Assembly: GCA_030041305.1 (NCBI GenBank)
Contig: JASHOC010000349.1
Location: forward strand, 1 to 53,001
DNA: 53,001 nt
Source: Acidobacteriaceae bacterium
GTDB lineage: Bacteria > Acidobacteriota > Terriglobia > Terriglobales > Acidobacteriaceae
Direction of reading: 5' to 3'
In this document: positions 16,581 through 25,120 of the stretch, piece after piece
Layout of the letters: every line of letters begins with the position of its first letter
Numbering within the stretch: position 1 is the stretch's first letter
Position numbers and translations under genes: made by a program
The notes under the pieces: model-generated
What the model saw: the letters and a program-made list of their open reading frames with translations, nothing else
Told to the model about the DNA's origin: nothing
Databases searched by the model: none

Positions 16581-17426
16581 ATGACAAAACAGAAGGTATT
16601 GGTCTCCAAAGCGCCGGCCGAGGCCCCCCGGAGGCTGGAAGTAGCTGCGGAAAGGGTCGAAGAGACGCCATTTGAGGCGGTTGCCAGCATTTGTTCGGTT
16701 TTGGTGGTGGGCCTCTTCATTCTCACTTTTCTGGTCCAGAACTTCGTTATTCCGTCAGGCTCAATGGAAAACACGCTGCTGGTGGGCGACCACCTCGTGG
16801 TGGACCGCATCACGCTGGCCCCCCCGGCGAAGTGGATTGAACCGCTGGTGCACTACCGTGAGCCCCGGCGAGGCGACATCATCGTCTTCATCAAGCCGGT
16901 CACTTCGCCCGGCGATCCGGTTGATGCCGATGGCAAGCCGGAGTATCTGTTCCTGGTCAAGCGCCTCGTCGCCGTACCGGGAGATCACCTTCACCTGCGC
17001 AATGGCATTGTGATCATCAATGGCGTGGCTCAGGCGCAGCCATACGCGCAGCCGACCACGCCCGACAATTTCAGCGAGTTTCTAGACGAGTTCCCCGCCG
17101 TTCCCCCGGGCGAGGTTCCCGGTTCAACCGAGTCGTGGGACGTGGCCTTTCCGACGTACATCCAGAACGGGGACCTCGTCGTGCCGCCGGGTATGTATTT
17201 CATGATGGGCGACAACCGGCACAACAGCCTTGATTCGCGTTACTGGGGATTTGTGCCGCGGGCCAACATTGTGGGCCGGCCGCTGTTCAACTACTGGTCG
17301 TTCCGGTCGCCGGAGTCGGAATACGAGCAAACCGGACTCGGGCACAGAATCGCGTGGATGGGGCACGTGGCGCTCCACTTCTTCACCGACACGCGGTGGA
17401 AGCGAACCTTTCGCCGGACGCGTTAG
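16581..17426 (+). CDS. lepB: Signal peptidase I (second paralogue)
   Basis: 281 residues from ATG 16581; a TTG at 16560 is possible. One membrane helix (about residues 37-56), catalytic Ser61 in IPSGSMENTLL, Lys127 in FLVKRLVAVPGD, and GDNRHNSLDSRYWGFVP. Compared with the first copy it has inserts at residues 106-122 and around 150-175 (PAVPPGEVPG), so substrate preference may differ. Both copies keep all catalytic residues. Located 78 nt after the first lepB and just before asmA, probably one operon with rnc. Confidence 0.93.
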   Translation: MTKQKVLVSKAPAEAPRRLEVAAERVEETPFEAVASICSVLVVGLFILTFLVQNFVIPSGSMENTLLVGDHLVVDRITLAPPAKWIEPLVHYREPRRGDIIVFIKPVTSPGDPVDADGKPEYLFLVKRLVAVPGDHLHLRNGIVIINGVAQAQPYAQPTTPDNFSEFLDEFPAVPPGEVPGSTESWDVAFPTYIQNGDLVVPPGMYFMMGDNRHNSLDSRYWGFVPRANIVGRPLFNYWSFRSPESEYEQTGLGHRIAWMGHVALHFFTDTRWKRTFRRTR

Positions 17427-17431
17427 GAAGC

Positions 17432-17437
17432 TAGAAT
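17432..17437 (+). promoter_or_regulatory. -10 box TAGAAT before asmA
   Basis: TAGAAT ends 7 nt before ATG 17445, which is in frame with the asmA-like ORF. Spacing matches the other leaderless candidates. The box overlaps the GTG alternative at 17439. Confidence 0.4.
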
Positions 17438-17438
17438 C

Positions 17439-20096
17439 GTGAGGATGGGGACGCAGGAAGCGCAACTTCGGCAACCTGCTGTCGGGCGCAGCCGGCTGCG
17501 CTGGATTCTGATGGGAGCGGCCGCGATTCTGGCAGCGGTGGTTTTCGCTCCATCGCTGGTAAGCATCGGGCGTTATAAGGGACGCATCACGGAATTGATC
17601 GCCGCGTCGCTGGGGCGTCCGGTGCGGCTATCTTCGGTGGAATTGCGGCTGTTTCCATGGCCGGGGTTTGTGCTCACCGATCTCAGCGTGGCCGAAGACG
17701 CTGCGTACGGGGCCGAACCGGTCCTCCATGCTAATTCTGTCACCGCTTCGATTCGACTGCTGCCGTTGTGGCGGGGCCGTCTGGAAATCGGCAGCATCAG
17801 CGTGGATGAAGCCAGCCTTAATCTGGTTCGCGCCGCGCCGGGCCAATGGAACCTCGATCCGTTGTTTCGCACCGCCGCGAAGGCCGGCGGTTCGGCGGGC
17901 GAACACCAACGCGTCCCGTTGCCCTCTTTGGAAGCTACGAACTCCCGCATCAATTTCAAGGATGGGGCCGAGAAGCTGCCGTTCTCGCTTGTCAATACCG
18001 ATCTATCTTTTTGGCAGGAGAGTCCCGGCGTGTGGCGAGTCCGCCTTCGGGGCCAACCGGCGCGCACCGACGTCAGCCTGGATCTGGCCGACACCGGGAT
18101 CGTCCGGCTGGAAGCGACGCTTGGCCGGGCGCCCCGGCTTCTCGATATGCCGGTGCATCTGGATTTGGATTGGCGGCAGGCGCAGCTTGGGCAACTGAGC
18201 CGGCTTGTAACGGGTTCAGACGCCGGCTGGCGAGGCGACTTGACGGGCAATGTGCACGTTGAAGGGACGCCGGGCGCCGGCCGCGTGACCATGCGTTTGC
18301 GGGCCAGCGGCGTCCGCAGGGCCGAGTTTGCCCCAGCCGAACCGTTGGATTTCGACGCCAACTGCGCCTTTGCCTATTACTACTCCCGCCGCGCACTCGA
18401 TCACCTCGCCTGTAACTCGCCGCTCGGCGACGGCCGCTTGAAACTGACAGGCGACCTGCCCGGGGCCGGAGGCTCGTCTCGTTTCTCGCTCCTACTGGAT
18501 CGCGTTCCGGTGGCCGCCGGTCTCGACCTTTTGCGCACGTTGCGCAAGGGATTTGCCCCGGACCTCGAGGCTTTGGGGGTGGTCAGCGGGAGGATCGATT
18601 ACGCGGACCAATTGCGGAGCCCCGATGGAAAGCCCGCGCACGCCGGGAAACGCGTCCGGCGCCGCGGCTTGCCCGCGCAAGGCCCGCTGACCGGGAGCCT
18701 CGCCATAGATGGGTTGAAGCTGAGCGGCGGCGGACTCAGCCAGGCCATTCGATCTCAACGGATCGTGCTTGAGCCCGTTTCTTCCGCGGCAGACCACGTT
18801 GAAGCCCTCGCCGGCTCGGCCACCGTTCCCGCCGGAGAAGGCGCACCCATTGTGGTGAATCTGAGGCTGGACGCCGAAGGCTACCGCGCCACGCTGCACG
18901 GCCCGGCCAGCTTGGGGCGCACCAGGGAGCTGGCTCACACCGCCGGCCTACCCGACGCTTCGGCACTGGATGACCTTTCCGGCGGCGCGGCGAATTTCGA
19001 CCTGCAAGCGGAGGGGCCGTGGATGACGCACCCGGGAGTGGCCATTGGTCCACCCGTCCCTGCCAGCCGGAAGTCGACGCCACCCGTAGGTAAGACGATT
19101 CTTGCGGAAACCCCAGAACGCCCGTCGGACGACTCGCTTACCGGAACCGTGACCCTCCATGACGCAACCTGGAGAGCCGATTATCTGGCCAACCGAGTCG
19201 AGATTATCCAGGCCACGCTGCACCTTGGCGGCAACGAGCTGCGCTGGGACCCGGTCGACTTCTCCTTTGGCCCGGTAAGAGGAGCGGCGGCTCTAACGGT
19301 CCCCGATGTTTGCCCGCCGCCGGCCGCGCCCACGGCTTGCCTGCCGCGCTTCAAAGTGCAGTTCGCCAATCTCGATGCCGCGGCTCTGCAGGGCGCTTTT
19401 CTGGGAGCGCAGGAGCACGGGACGCTGCTGTCAACCCTGGTCGCGCGGCTTCATTTATCCTCGCCGCCCTCCTGGCCCCCAATGGAGGGGACGGTCGAGG
19501 CCGGCACGCTCATCCTCGGGCCAGTCACGTTGCACGCACCTTCAGTGTCGCTGCGCATTTTGGCGGACGGGGCCGAACTTTCCAATCTCCAGGCTGACGT
19601 GCTCGGCGGACGCCTGAGCGGCTCCGGGACGCTGCGCCGCTCGGCAACGGACCCGAACACGCCCGTTTACACGCTTGACTGCCATTTCGATAGGTTGAGC
19701 GCTCCTGCGGTGGGCCGGTTGCTCGACCTGCCATGGTCGGGAGGGACTTTGAATGCCGCCGCCAAAGTGGACCTCTCCGGCTTCACGGGCAAGGACCTGG
19801 CTCAATCCGCCAAGGGAGATTTGCATTTCGAATGGTTACGTGGAACCATGCCGGCGCCCGTGACAGAAGCACAAGTCGGACCGCAATCCGCCGGAATCCT
19901 GCCCGATGCGGCGGCCACACCGCTTCATTTCAGCCGCTGGACGGCCGACGCCGAGATCGCCGATGGCGCCGTCACGCTGGCGAACAGCCGCATTTTCGTA
20001 GGCTCTCGCGCACAGCCGCTGGAAGCTTCGCTGACGCTCGCCGACCCGCCGAAACTTCATCTCACCCTGCCCCGACGGGGCGGAAAGAAGCCGTAG
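17439..20096 (+). CDS. AsmA-family protein
   Basis: 885 residues from GTG 17439, or 883 from ATG 17445. One N-terminal membrane helix (about residues 22-42) is followed by YKGRITELIAASLGRPVRLSSVELRLFPWPGFVLTDLSV, the standard AsmA N-terminal block. A long repetitive beta-rich periplasmic region follows, with an AsmA_2-like C-terminus (LSGSGTLRRSA, LEASLTLADPPKLHLTLP). AsmA-like proteins are thought to bridge the envelope for lipid transport or outer-membrane assembly. A Pro/Arg-rich insert (about residues 394-410) and a poorly conserved linker (535-570) are visible. It follows two signal peptidase genes. Confidence 0.88.
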   Translation: MRMGTQEAQLRQPAVGRSRLRWILMGAAAILAAVVFAPSLVSIGRYKGRITELIAASLGRPVRLSSVELRLFPWPGFVLTDLSVAEDAAYGAEPVLHANSVTASIRLLPLWRGRLEIGSISVDEASLNLVRAAPGQWNLDPLFRTAAKAGGSAGEHQRVPLPSLEATNSRINFKDGAEKLPFSLVNTDLSFWQESPGVWRVRLRGQPARTDVSLDLADTGIVRLEATLGRAPRLLDMPVHLDLDWRQAQLGQLSRLVTGSDAGWRGDLTGNVHVEGTPGAGRVTMRLRASGVRRAEFAPAEPLDFDANCAFAYYYSRRALDHLACNSPLGDGRLKLTGDLPGAGGSSRFSLLLDRVPVAAGLDLLRTLRKGFAPDLEALGVVSGRIDYADQLRSPDGKPAHAGKRVRRRGLPAQGPLTGSLAIDGLKLSGGGLSQAIRSQRIVLEPVSSAADHVEALAGSATVPAGEGAPIVVNLRLDAEGYRATLHGPASLGRTRELAHTAGLPDASALDDLSGGAANFDLQAEGPWMTHPGVAIGPPVPASRKSTPPVGKTILAETPERPSDDSLTGTVTLHDATWRADYLANRVEIIQATLHLGGNELRWDPVDFSFGPVRGAAALTVPDVCPPPAAPTACLPRFKVQFANLDAAALQGAFLGAQEHGTLLSTLVARLHLSSPPSWPPMEGTVEAGTLILGPVTLHAPSVSLRILADGAELSNLQADVLGGRLSGSGTLRRSATDPNTPVYTLDCHFDRLSAPAVGRLLDLPWSGGTLNAAAKVDLSGFTGKDLAQSAKGDLHFEWLRGTMPAPVTEAQVGPQSAGILPDAAATPLHFSRWTADAEIADGAVTLANSRIFVGSRAQPLEASLTLADPPKLHLTLPRRGGKKP

Positions 20097-20205
20097 AACT
20101 CCATATCCGGCCGCGGATAGACAAGCCCCGTCTTGCGGCGCCAACTGGCAGGAGCAAATGAGGGAGCGGCGAACTCTGAAACGCAGCCTAGAGACCAGCC
20201 CCCGA

Positions 20206-20211
20206 TACAAT
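20206..20211 (+). promoter_or_regulatory. -10 box TACAAT, leaderless start of HAD gene
   Basis: TACAAT ends 6 nt before ATG 20218 and no Shine-Dalgarno precedes that ATG. No clear -35 is visible. Confidence 0.5.
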
Positions 20212-20217
20212 CGATTC

Positions 20218-20901
20218 ATGGGCTTTGCCGTTGCTCCTTCCCCGGTACAGATCCGCTGCCGGGGGGTGCTTTTCGACATGGATGGGATTTTGATTTCGTC
20301 GCTCGGCTCGGTTGAGCGCAGTTGGACGAAATGGGCGCAGTTGCGAGGTATTGATCCCGCCTACGCGGTGCGCATTGCGCACGGCCGGCGCGCCATTGAG
20401 ACCGTCGCCCTCTTGCGCCCCGATCTGGACAGTGAAGCCGAGCTCAAAGCCATCGAAGATCTCGAAATCGGGGACAACGAGGGGCTCACGGTGCTGCCCG
20501 GCGTCCTGGAGCTGCTCTCGGCTTTGCCGGAAGACCGCTGGACTGTCGTCACCAGCGCCACGGAGCGGCTGGCGCGCGCACGCCTTGCAGCGGGCGGGAT
20601 TCCGGCGCCGAAACTGCTGATCACCGCCAATCAGGTGACTCGCGGGAAGCCTCATCCGGAGCCATTCGCCGCGGGCGCCGCGCTGCTCGGCGCACCGGCG
20701 GAGGATTGCGTGGTTTTTGAGGATTCATCGTCGGGCGTTCAGGCAGGCCGGGCCGCCGGCTGCACGGTTGTGGCAACCACTTTCTCTCATCCAATTGAGT
20801 CGCTGGAGGCTGCGCATTACCTGGTCGCCGATCTGACCGCTGTGAGAGTGGAGAGTGAAGGCGATGAGCTGTCGCTGAAGCTAGTTCCGCTCTCAAAGTA
20901 A
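20218..20901 (+). CDS. HAD-superfamily sugar-phosphate phosphatase/phosphomutase-like protein
   Basis: 227 residues from ATG 20218. The frame is open to ATG 20158, which has GGAG nearby, so a 247-residue form is possible. Motif I is VLFDMDG (Asp20, Asp22), motif II VTSAT (Thr112), motif III Lys144 in GKPHPEPF, motif IV VFEDSSSGVQAG (Glu168, Asp169). The helical cap between residues 25 and 95 is of the beta-phosphoglucomutase/glycerol-3-phosphatase type. It is predicted to be a cytoplasmic Mg-dependent phosphatase on a small sugar or polyol phosphate. The conserved second residue of a true mutase is not evident. Confidence 0.9.
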   Translation: MGFAVAPSPVQIRCRGVLFDMDGILISSLGSVERSWTKWAQLRGIDPAYAVRIAHGRRAIETVALLRPDLDSEAELKAIEDLEIGDNEGLTVLPGVLELLSALPEDRWTVVTSATERLARARLAAGGIPAPKLLITANQVTRGKPHPEPFAAGAALLGAPAEDCVVFEDSSSGVQAGRAAGCTVVATTFSHPIESLEAAHYLVADLTAVRVESEGDELSLKLVPLSK

Positions 20902-20960
20902 TAGCGAGGGGACGCGTCTGCGAGTCGATGGCCGGAGGCAAAGCGGCGCATCCATGAGCC

Positions 20961-21452
20961 CTAAAAAGGCCACCACCAGCGCGAAAGCCGGTATTGTGCC
21001 ACCTTTTCGATCGCATCATGGGTCAGGGTCAATTGGTAGCGCACGTTCATCCACCCAGGCTTCGACGGCCCGCATTTGCCGGAGCTGGAGGGCTGGCATT
21101 GGCACATTTTGTAGAGCGCGTCCTCTTCAGTCACCGCGTCGTTGATCTTTGCGTTGATGTCCTCGTCGTTGAAGTAGGCTTCGAGCGCCATCATCGATCC
21201 CCAATACTCGTAGAACGTCTTCGATTTGAACTCCCTCGCGTCGAGCCAATTGTTACGCTGACAAAAGTCCCAAAGCCCGGTGGTGTACTGGTAGCGCCAA
21301 CTGAGGAATGAATCGAGCGCTTCGCGCCGGGACTTGTTTTGCTCGCTGAGGTTGCCCAATAGGAGAGAGGCGAATATGGCTCCCGCGACTCCGATCGCTA
21401 CCGTGCGAAAAGTCTCCATCCAGAATTTTCGAGAATCGCTCCAAGCGGCCAA
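20961..21452 (-). CDS. Single-pass membrane protein of unknown function
   Basis: 163 residues from TTG 21452, which has AGGGTGA a few nt upstream; ATG 21419 is an alternative. One hydrophobic helix near the N-terminus (TVAIGVAGAIFASLLLGNL) is followed by a soluble domain rich in Trp, Tyr and acidic residues with a CQCQPSSSGKCG patch, ending in WWWPF. Base composition is less GC-rich than its neighbours, suggesting acquired DNA. No family recognised. Confidence 0.55.
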   Translation of the reverse strand: MAAWSDSRKFWMETFRTVAIGVAGAIFASLLLGNLSEQNKSRREALDSFLSWRYQYTTGLWDFCQRNNWLDAREFKSKTFYEYWGSMMALEAYFNDEDINAKINDAVTEEDALYKMCQCQPSSSGKCGPSKPGWMNVRYQLTLTHDAIEKVAQYRLSRWWWPF

Positions 21453-21614
21453 AGGTCACCCTAGTCAAAGCAGAAAAAGATAATTTTCTATTGTTTCCAA
21501 AGATAGCATGGAAGGGCTTTCAGCTCAGGGCGGAGCAACTCGCACAGCTCGCTCAAAACTGCGCTTTGGACGGCATCCGCTGAATTTCCAGGATCCTGAT
21601 TTCCGCCCGCCCTA

Positions 21615-22361
21615 TCATTCGCTGGCCTGGATGCGGCGGCCGTGCAGGGACTGCAAGGGACGGGTGTCCATCCGGAAGATGCGGGTGTAGGTGTCCAATT
21701 GACCGCGGCTGATGCTGACTTCCTGCTGGAGGACAAACCAGCGCACGCCCTCGGTGCAAGGCGGCCAAGTGAGCGAGCCCATATAGGCCCAAAAGCCGCG
21801 GTCGGGAGGAAACAAGCCGGCGGGATTGATCATGTCAGTGATTCGCATTGAAGCCCCAGGGATCTCGGGCAGATGCCCCCAGAAGGCGGCGATGGTGGCG
21901 TTGGGAAAGTCGCGGATTTCGGTCAACAATACGCCGAGGATCGCTACTTTTCCCTCGGCGCTGCGATGCACGAGATCGACTTCCATATCCGCGAGCCTGC
22001 CCTTGACGGCGTGTTCGCTGGGGTGGCGAAACTGCAGCTCGGACAAGTCATAGCGCACGCCATCGGCCACCAGGTAACTGCCGGGGTCGACGCGGACGAC
22101 GATAGTTCCGCCGTCGTTGAGCAGCGTGACCGGGCCGGCGATGTAGTGGAACTGGAGAGGCTGGAGCGCGGTATCGAGACGAGCGCCGCCCAGATCCACG
22201 GGTGATTGCTCGTGGCCTTTGGCGCAGGCGGCGTAAGCCGGGCTGAGTTTGCCCCATACGAGAGGCCCAAACTTGCCCTGATACCCCCAGGGAACGGTGT
22301 TTTGCGCGGCGGCGATAGTGGACAGACTGAGGAGAATGAGAGCCAAAGAACGAAGACGCAT
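21615..22361 (-). CDS. Alpha-carbonic anhydrase homologue lacking zinc ligands
   Basis: 248 residues. A signal peptide (residues 1-20, cleavage after AAAQ) is followed by the alpha-class fold: WGYQG, QSPVDL (52-57) and LQF...HPSEH. In active enzymes two zinc His sit in QFHFHxPSEH and the third in ExHLVH. Here the segment reads QFRHPSEH (two residues shorter, first His replaced by Arg112) and MEVDLVH (third His replaced by Asp129). Glu127 is kept. It is therefore likely a catalytically inactive, secreted carbonic-anhydrase-related protein, or one with altered metal binding. ATG 22361 follows GGAG at 6-7 nt. Confidence 0.85.
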   Translation of the reverse strand: MRLRSLALILLSLSTIAAAQNTVPWGYQGKFGPLVWGKLSPAYAACAKGHEQSPVDLGGARLDTALQPLQFHYIAGPVTLLNDGGTIVVRVDPGSYLVADGVRYDLSELQFRHPSEHAVKGRLADMEVDLVHRSAEGKVAILGVLLTEIRDFPNATIAAFWGHLPEIPGASMRITDMINPAGLFPPDRGFWAYMGSLTWPPCTEGVRWFVLQQEVSISRGQLDTYTRIFRMDTRPLQSLHGRRIQASE

Positions 22362-22485
22362 GGTATCTCCGCGATCATGTTGGACGTGGAAGCGTCACGA
22401 AGCATTTTAGAGCATCTTGCTCCGCGGCCGGTCTTGGGGCCAGTCGACGGCTTGACCGATGTGGACCCTTTGCACAGAAAAACCC

Positions 22486-22514
22486 TTGCAATTCCTCTTC
22501 AGCAGTTTCATAAT
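22486..22514 (+). promoter_or_regulatory. Sigma-70 type promoter TTGCAA-N17-CATAAT for the HU gene
   Basis: The -35 TTGCAA (22486-22491) and -10 CATAAT (22509-22514) are 17 nt apart. This gives a ~190 nt leader before the HU-like gene. An inverted repeat GCCGCGGAATCT (22516-22527) and AGATTCCGCGG (22566-22576) lies at the very start of the leader. Confidence 0.65.
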
Positions 22515-22709
22515 TGCCGCGGAATCTGTACTATGGGCCAAGTAGGGCGCGGTACAGGGGGTGCGAGATTCCGCGGTCGCATTTCCGGCAATCACGCGTT
22601 GCGCGGAGTACTTGAAAGCCGGCCTCTCGAAGGGGGGTCGGCAACCCGGCGGCAAGTTTTGGCGACTACTAGACAAGAGTGGGAGAAATCCGTCAGAGAG
22701 GTTACTTCA

Positions 22710-22997
22710 TTGATCAAGCAGGACATTGTCCATCAGGTGATCGAACGTACCGGCCTGCCGCGCACCAAGGCCGAAGCCGCGGTGGATACGGTTTTCGACG
22801 GGCTCAAGCAGGCCTTGGCGGCCGGCGAACGCATCGAACTGCGCGGATTTGGCGTTTTCAGCGTGCGCGCCCGTAAAACCGGAATCGGACGCAATCCCCG
22901 CACCGGCACCGAGGTGAGCATCGCGCCTGGGAAGGCGGTTCGCTTTAAGCCAGGCAAAGAACTGCATGAACTGACGAGCGAAGCGGCGCGCAGCTAG
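22710..22997 (+). CDS. HU/IHF family DNA-binding protein
   Basis: 95 residues from TTG 22710 (reads as MIKQDIVHQVIERTGLPRTK). AGAGG lies 8 nt upstream. The frame is open 500 nt further but that part is the promoter and leader. The family signature GFGVFSVRARKTGIGRNPRTG with the DNA-intercalating arm, and KAVRFKPGKELHE, are intact. It acts as a dimer bending DNA in the nucleoid; IHF-type or HU-type cannot be separated from sequence alone. The long structured leader suggests post-transcriptional or attenuation control. Confidence 0.93.
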   Translation: MIKQDIVHQVIERTGLPRTKAEAAVDTVFDGLKQALAAGERIELRGFGVFSVRARKTGIGRNPRTGTEVSIAPGKAVRFKPGKELHELTSEAARS

Positions 22998-23055
22998 AGC
23001 GTTTTCGATTCAAACCTTGCCATCGTAGCGTCGTGCAAGGTGGCGTTTGCTTCCA

Positions 23056-23084
23056 CCCCAGCGAGCAAAAATCACTCGCTGGGG
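23056..23084. repeat. Palindrome family A, copy 2
   Basis: CCCCAGCGAG and CTCGCTGGGG arms with a 9-nt A-rich loop, preceded by CCA. The same unit is found at 36577-36605 and, in the other orientation, at 5577-5604; a diverged copy lies within pth. It is in the ~710 bp gap after the HU gene. Confidence 0.75.
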
Positions 23085-23412
23085 GCGCGACGAACATTTT
23101 CAACTTGCTGCATTGAGGGTTCACAGCGGTTCTCTGGAATGCGCGCTCTGATCTCAGGGCGCGCACGAGCCTCGATCCGGGCGGTGTTCTCAACTTCCGC
23201 GGAAGGCTACGATTTTTGAAGCACCGCTGTTGTCTCCCGTGGGCGATTTGGAGTTGCCGGTGGAATTTTTTGCCTTTGGAAGCACGGGCGACAGGGCACG
23301 GGGCGACCCTGCCGGGGCGCAAAGGGCACAGTCGTTTCGGTGAACCTAACCGGAGTAACAAACAAGAGTGACGGTGGTCACAAAAATTGTGGTTACTCAG
23401 CGGTTAATGTGA

Positions 23413-23503
23413 TGGGGAACCACTTTTCAGGAGTTTTGGTGGTTCAGGGGCGGCGGTTTTCGGGCCCTTGGTTCTTTCATGTTTAAGCCGCCGCCCCGTT
23501 TTT
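23413..23503 (+). ncRNA. Possible structured RNA ending in a terminator-like hairpin
   Basis: In the gene-free 22998-23711 gap. GGAACCAC pairs with GTGGTTC (short stem), immediately followed by GGGGCGGCGG (23447-23456) pairing with CCGCCGCCCC (23488-23497) and then GTTTTT. The long loop contains GGGCCC. Another stem TGCGCGC/GCGCGCA lies at 23140-23165. It could be the end of an untranslated RNA or the HU transcript terminator. No known RNA family is assigned. Confidence 0.3.
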
Positions 23504-23711
23504 CGTCAGGGTGAGCGCCGATAGATCATCGATCCCCGTTATCCTTCGCAACGGAATGTTGAACATCGTTTTTTGAGCCCAGGCGGGGAAAGGCCGTTGC
23601 GGTCTGGGGTTGTCCAGGAGTTGCTCTTTTTCTTCCCGGCGGCTGCCCAGCAACTCCCACGCATCGGCGGCGTCTAATTTATACGCCGTGATTTTTTGCG
23701 GCGCTTTTTTT

Positions 23712-24890
23712 ATGCAGCTTTCCCGCCTCGAACGCCGTCCGGAACTCGATGCACTCCGCGGATTTTTCCTGGTGTGGATGACGCTGGCGCATCTGCCCAC
23801 ACACTTCAGCGATTTCCTGAATTCGCCGTTGGGCTTTGTTTCCTCGGCTGACGGCTTCATTTTCATTTCCGCGTTTCTGGTGGGGCGGCTGTATATTCGC
23901 GAAGCGATGCAGGATGAGTCGGGTGTGCGCAGAAAACTGTGGAGGCGCACATTTAAAATCTACGGTTACCACCTGATGACGCTCGCCTTCGCGTTTATGG
24001 TGGTGGCGCCGTACGCGGCGCACACGCACAAGGCAGCGCTGTGCAACCTGCTGGATTTCTATCTCGCCCATCGGGGTGAAGCGATTGCCGGCTCGGTGCT
24101 CTTGTTCTATTGCCCGCCGCTGCTCGACATTTTGCCCTTGTACGTGATGTTTCTCTTCCTCACACCACTGATTCTGTCGGCCGCGGTCCGCTGGCGATGG
24201 AGAAGCGTTCTGATGGCCAGCGGCGGGGTGTGGGTGCTGGCGCAGTTCGGGCTGCGCGGGGCGGTGCATAACTGGACGGTCCACGCCACCCATCTGCAAA
24301 TTCCGCTCCAGGAGACGGGGGCCTTCAATCTTTTTGCGTGGCAGGCGGTGTGGGTGGCGGGTGCGTGGCTGGGCTCGCGATCGGCGACGCAAGGGGTCAT
24401 CCTCAAGCGGTTTCCCGCCTGGGTTGCGGCGCTGGCTTCGAGCGCCTGCGTTTTTTTCATTGGCGTGCGTTGGGCCTGGTTTGGACCTCACCTCACCGAG
24501 TCCGCGCTGGGCCTGTTATTGGACAAGTGGCAGATTGGACCGCTGCGCGCTGTCAACATGGTGAGTTTTTCCGCCGTGTTTTATTGGCTGCGCAAATACC
24601 TGGCGCGCTGTGTGGCGGTCGAGCCGTTGCTCACTTTGGGTAAGGCCTCGCTGCACGTGTTTTGCGCTCATCTTATTTTTGTTTTCGGGGGGCTGGCGTT
24701 GCTGGCGCGCGCGGTGGGTGAAGACGCAGGCGCGCCTGCCGAGCAACTGCACGGGGCGCTGGCGGCAGCGGTGGTAGCGATCACCTTGGCGGGATTATTC
24801 CTGGTCGCCTCACGCGAAGTACGCAAGCGCCGGGCCGTCAAGGCGAGCGACGCTTCCGGCGGAGCAGTCCGGTGGCCGGCCCGCCCATAG
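23712..24890 (+). CDS. OpgC-type membrane protein
   Basis: 392 residues from ATG 23712. The frame is open upstream but without start support. The N-terminus RRPELDALRGFFLVWMTLAHLPTHFSDF and about ten hydrophobic segments match the OpgC family of acyltransferase-3-like membrane proteins. In proteobacteria OpgC succinylates osmoregulated periplasmic glucans. No opgG or opgH is nearby, so the acceptor here is unknown. Just before the ATG, a CGCCG/CGGCG stem followed by seven T residues (about 23683-23711) looks like an attenuator or the terminator of an upstream transcript. Confidence 0.85.
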   Translation: MQLSRLERRPELDALRGFFLVWMTLAHLPTHFSDFLNSPLGFVSSADGFIFISAFLVGRLYIREAMQDESGVRRKLWRRTFKIYGYHLMTLAFAFMVVAPYAAHTHKAALCNLLDFYLAHRGEAIAGSVLLFYCPPLLDILPLYVMFLFLTPLILSAAVRWRWRSVLMASGGVWVLAQFGLRGAVHNWTVHATHLQIPLQETGAFNLFAWQAVWVAGAWLGSRSATQGVILKRFPAWVAALASSACVFFIGVRWAWFGPHLTESALGLLLDKWQIGPLRAVNMVSFSAVFYWLRKYLARCVAVEPLLTLGKASLHVFCAHLIFVFGGLALLARAVGEDAGAPAEQLHGALAAAVVAITLAGLFLVASREVRKRRAVKASDASGGAVRWPARP

Positions 24891-24972
24891 ACTTAAACGC
24901 CGACCGGGCACAGGCCGCACCTACAGCTCGATTGGATGTTGGTGAATTTTCGACTTTGACTGCGCCCGCGAT

Positions 24973-25011
24973 GCCCACCTTCGCGATCAAGAGACGAGCG
25001 CGGAGGTGGGC
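24973..25011. repeat. Hairpin related to family B
   Basis: GCCCACCTtCGCG pairs with CGCGgAGGTGGGC around a 12-13 nt loop. It shares the CCCACC...GGTGGG theme of the hairpins at 14644 and 30835 but lacks their flanks. It lies between opgC and the SnoaL-like gene (convergent). Confidence 0.5.
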
Positions 25012-25120
25012 TCTGCAAAGTCGAACGAGAACGCCGGACAAGGCGCCTTATTCAACGTGCGGTCCGTTGCAGTGGACGGGGGTGGGGAAAAGGATTCGAT
25101 TCAACATGTGCTCCCGCCTG

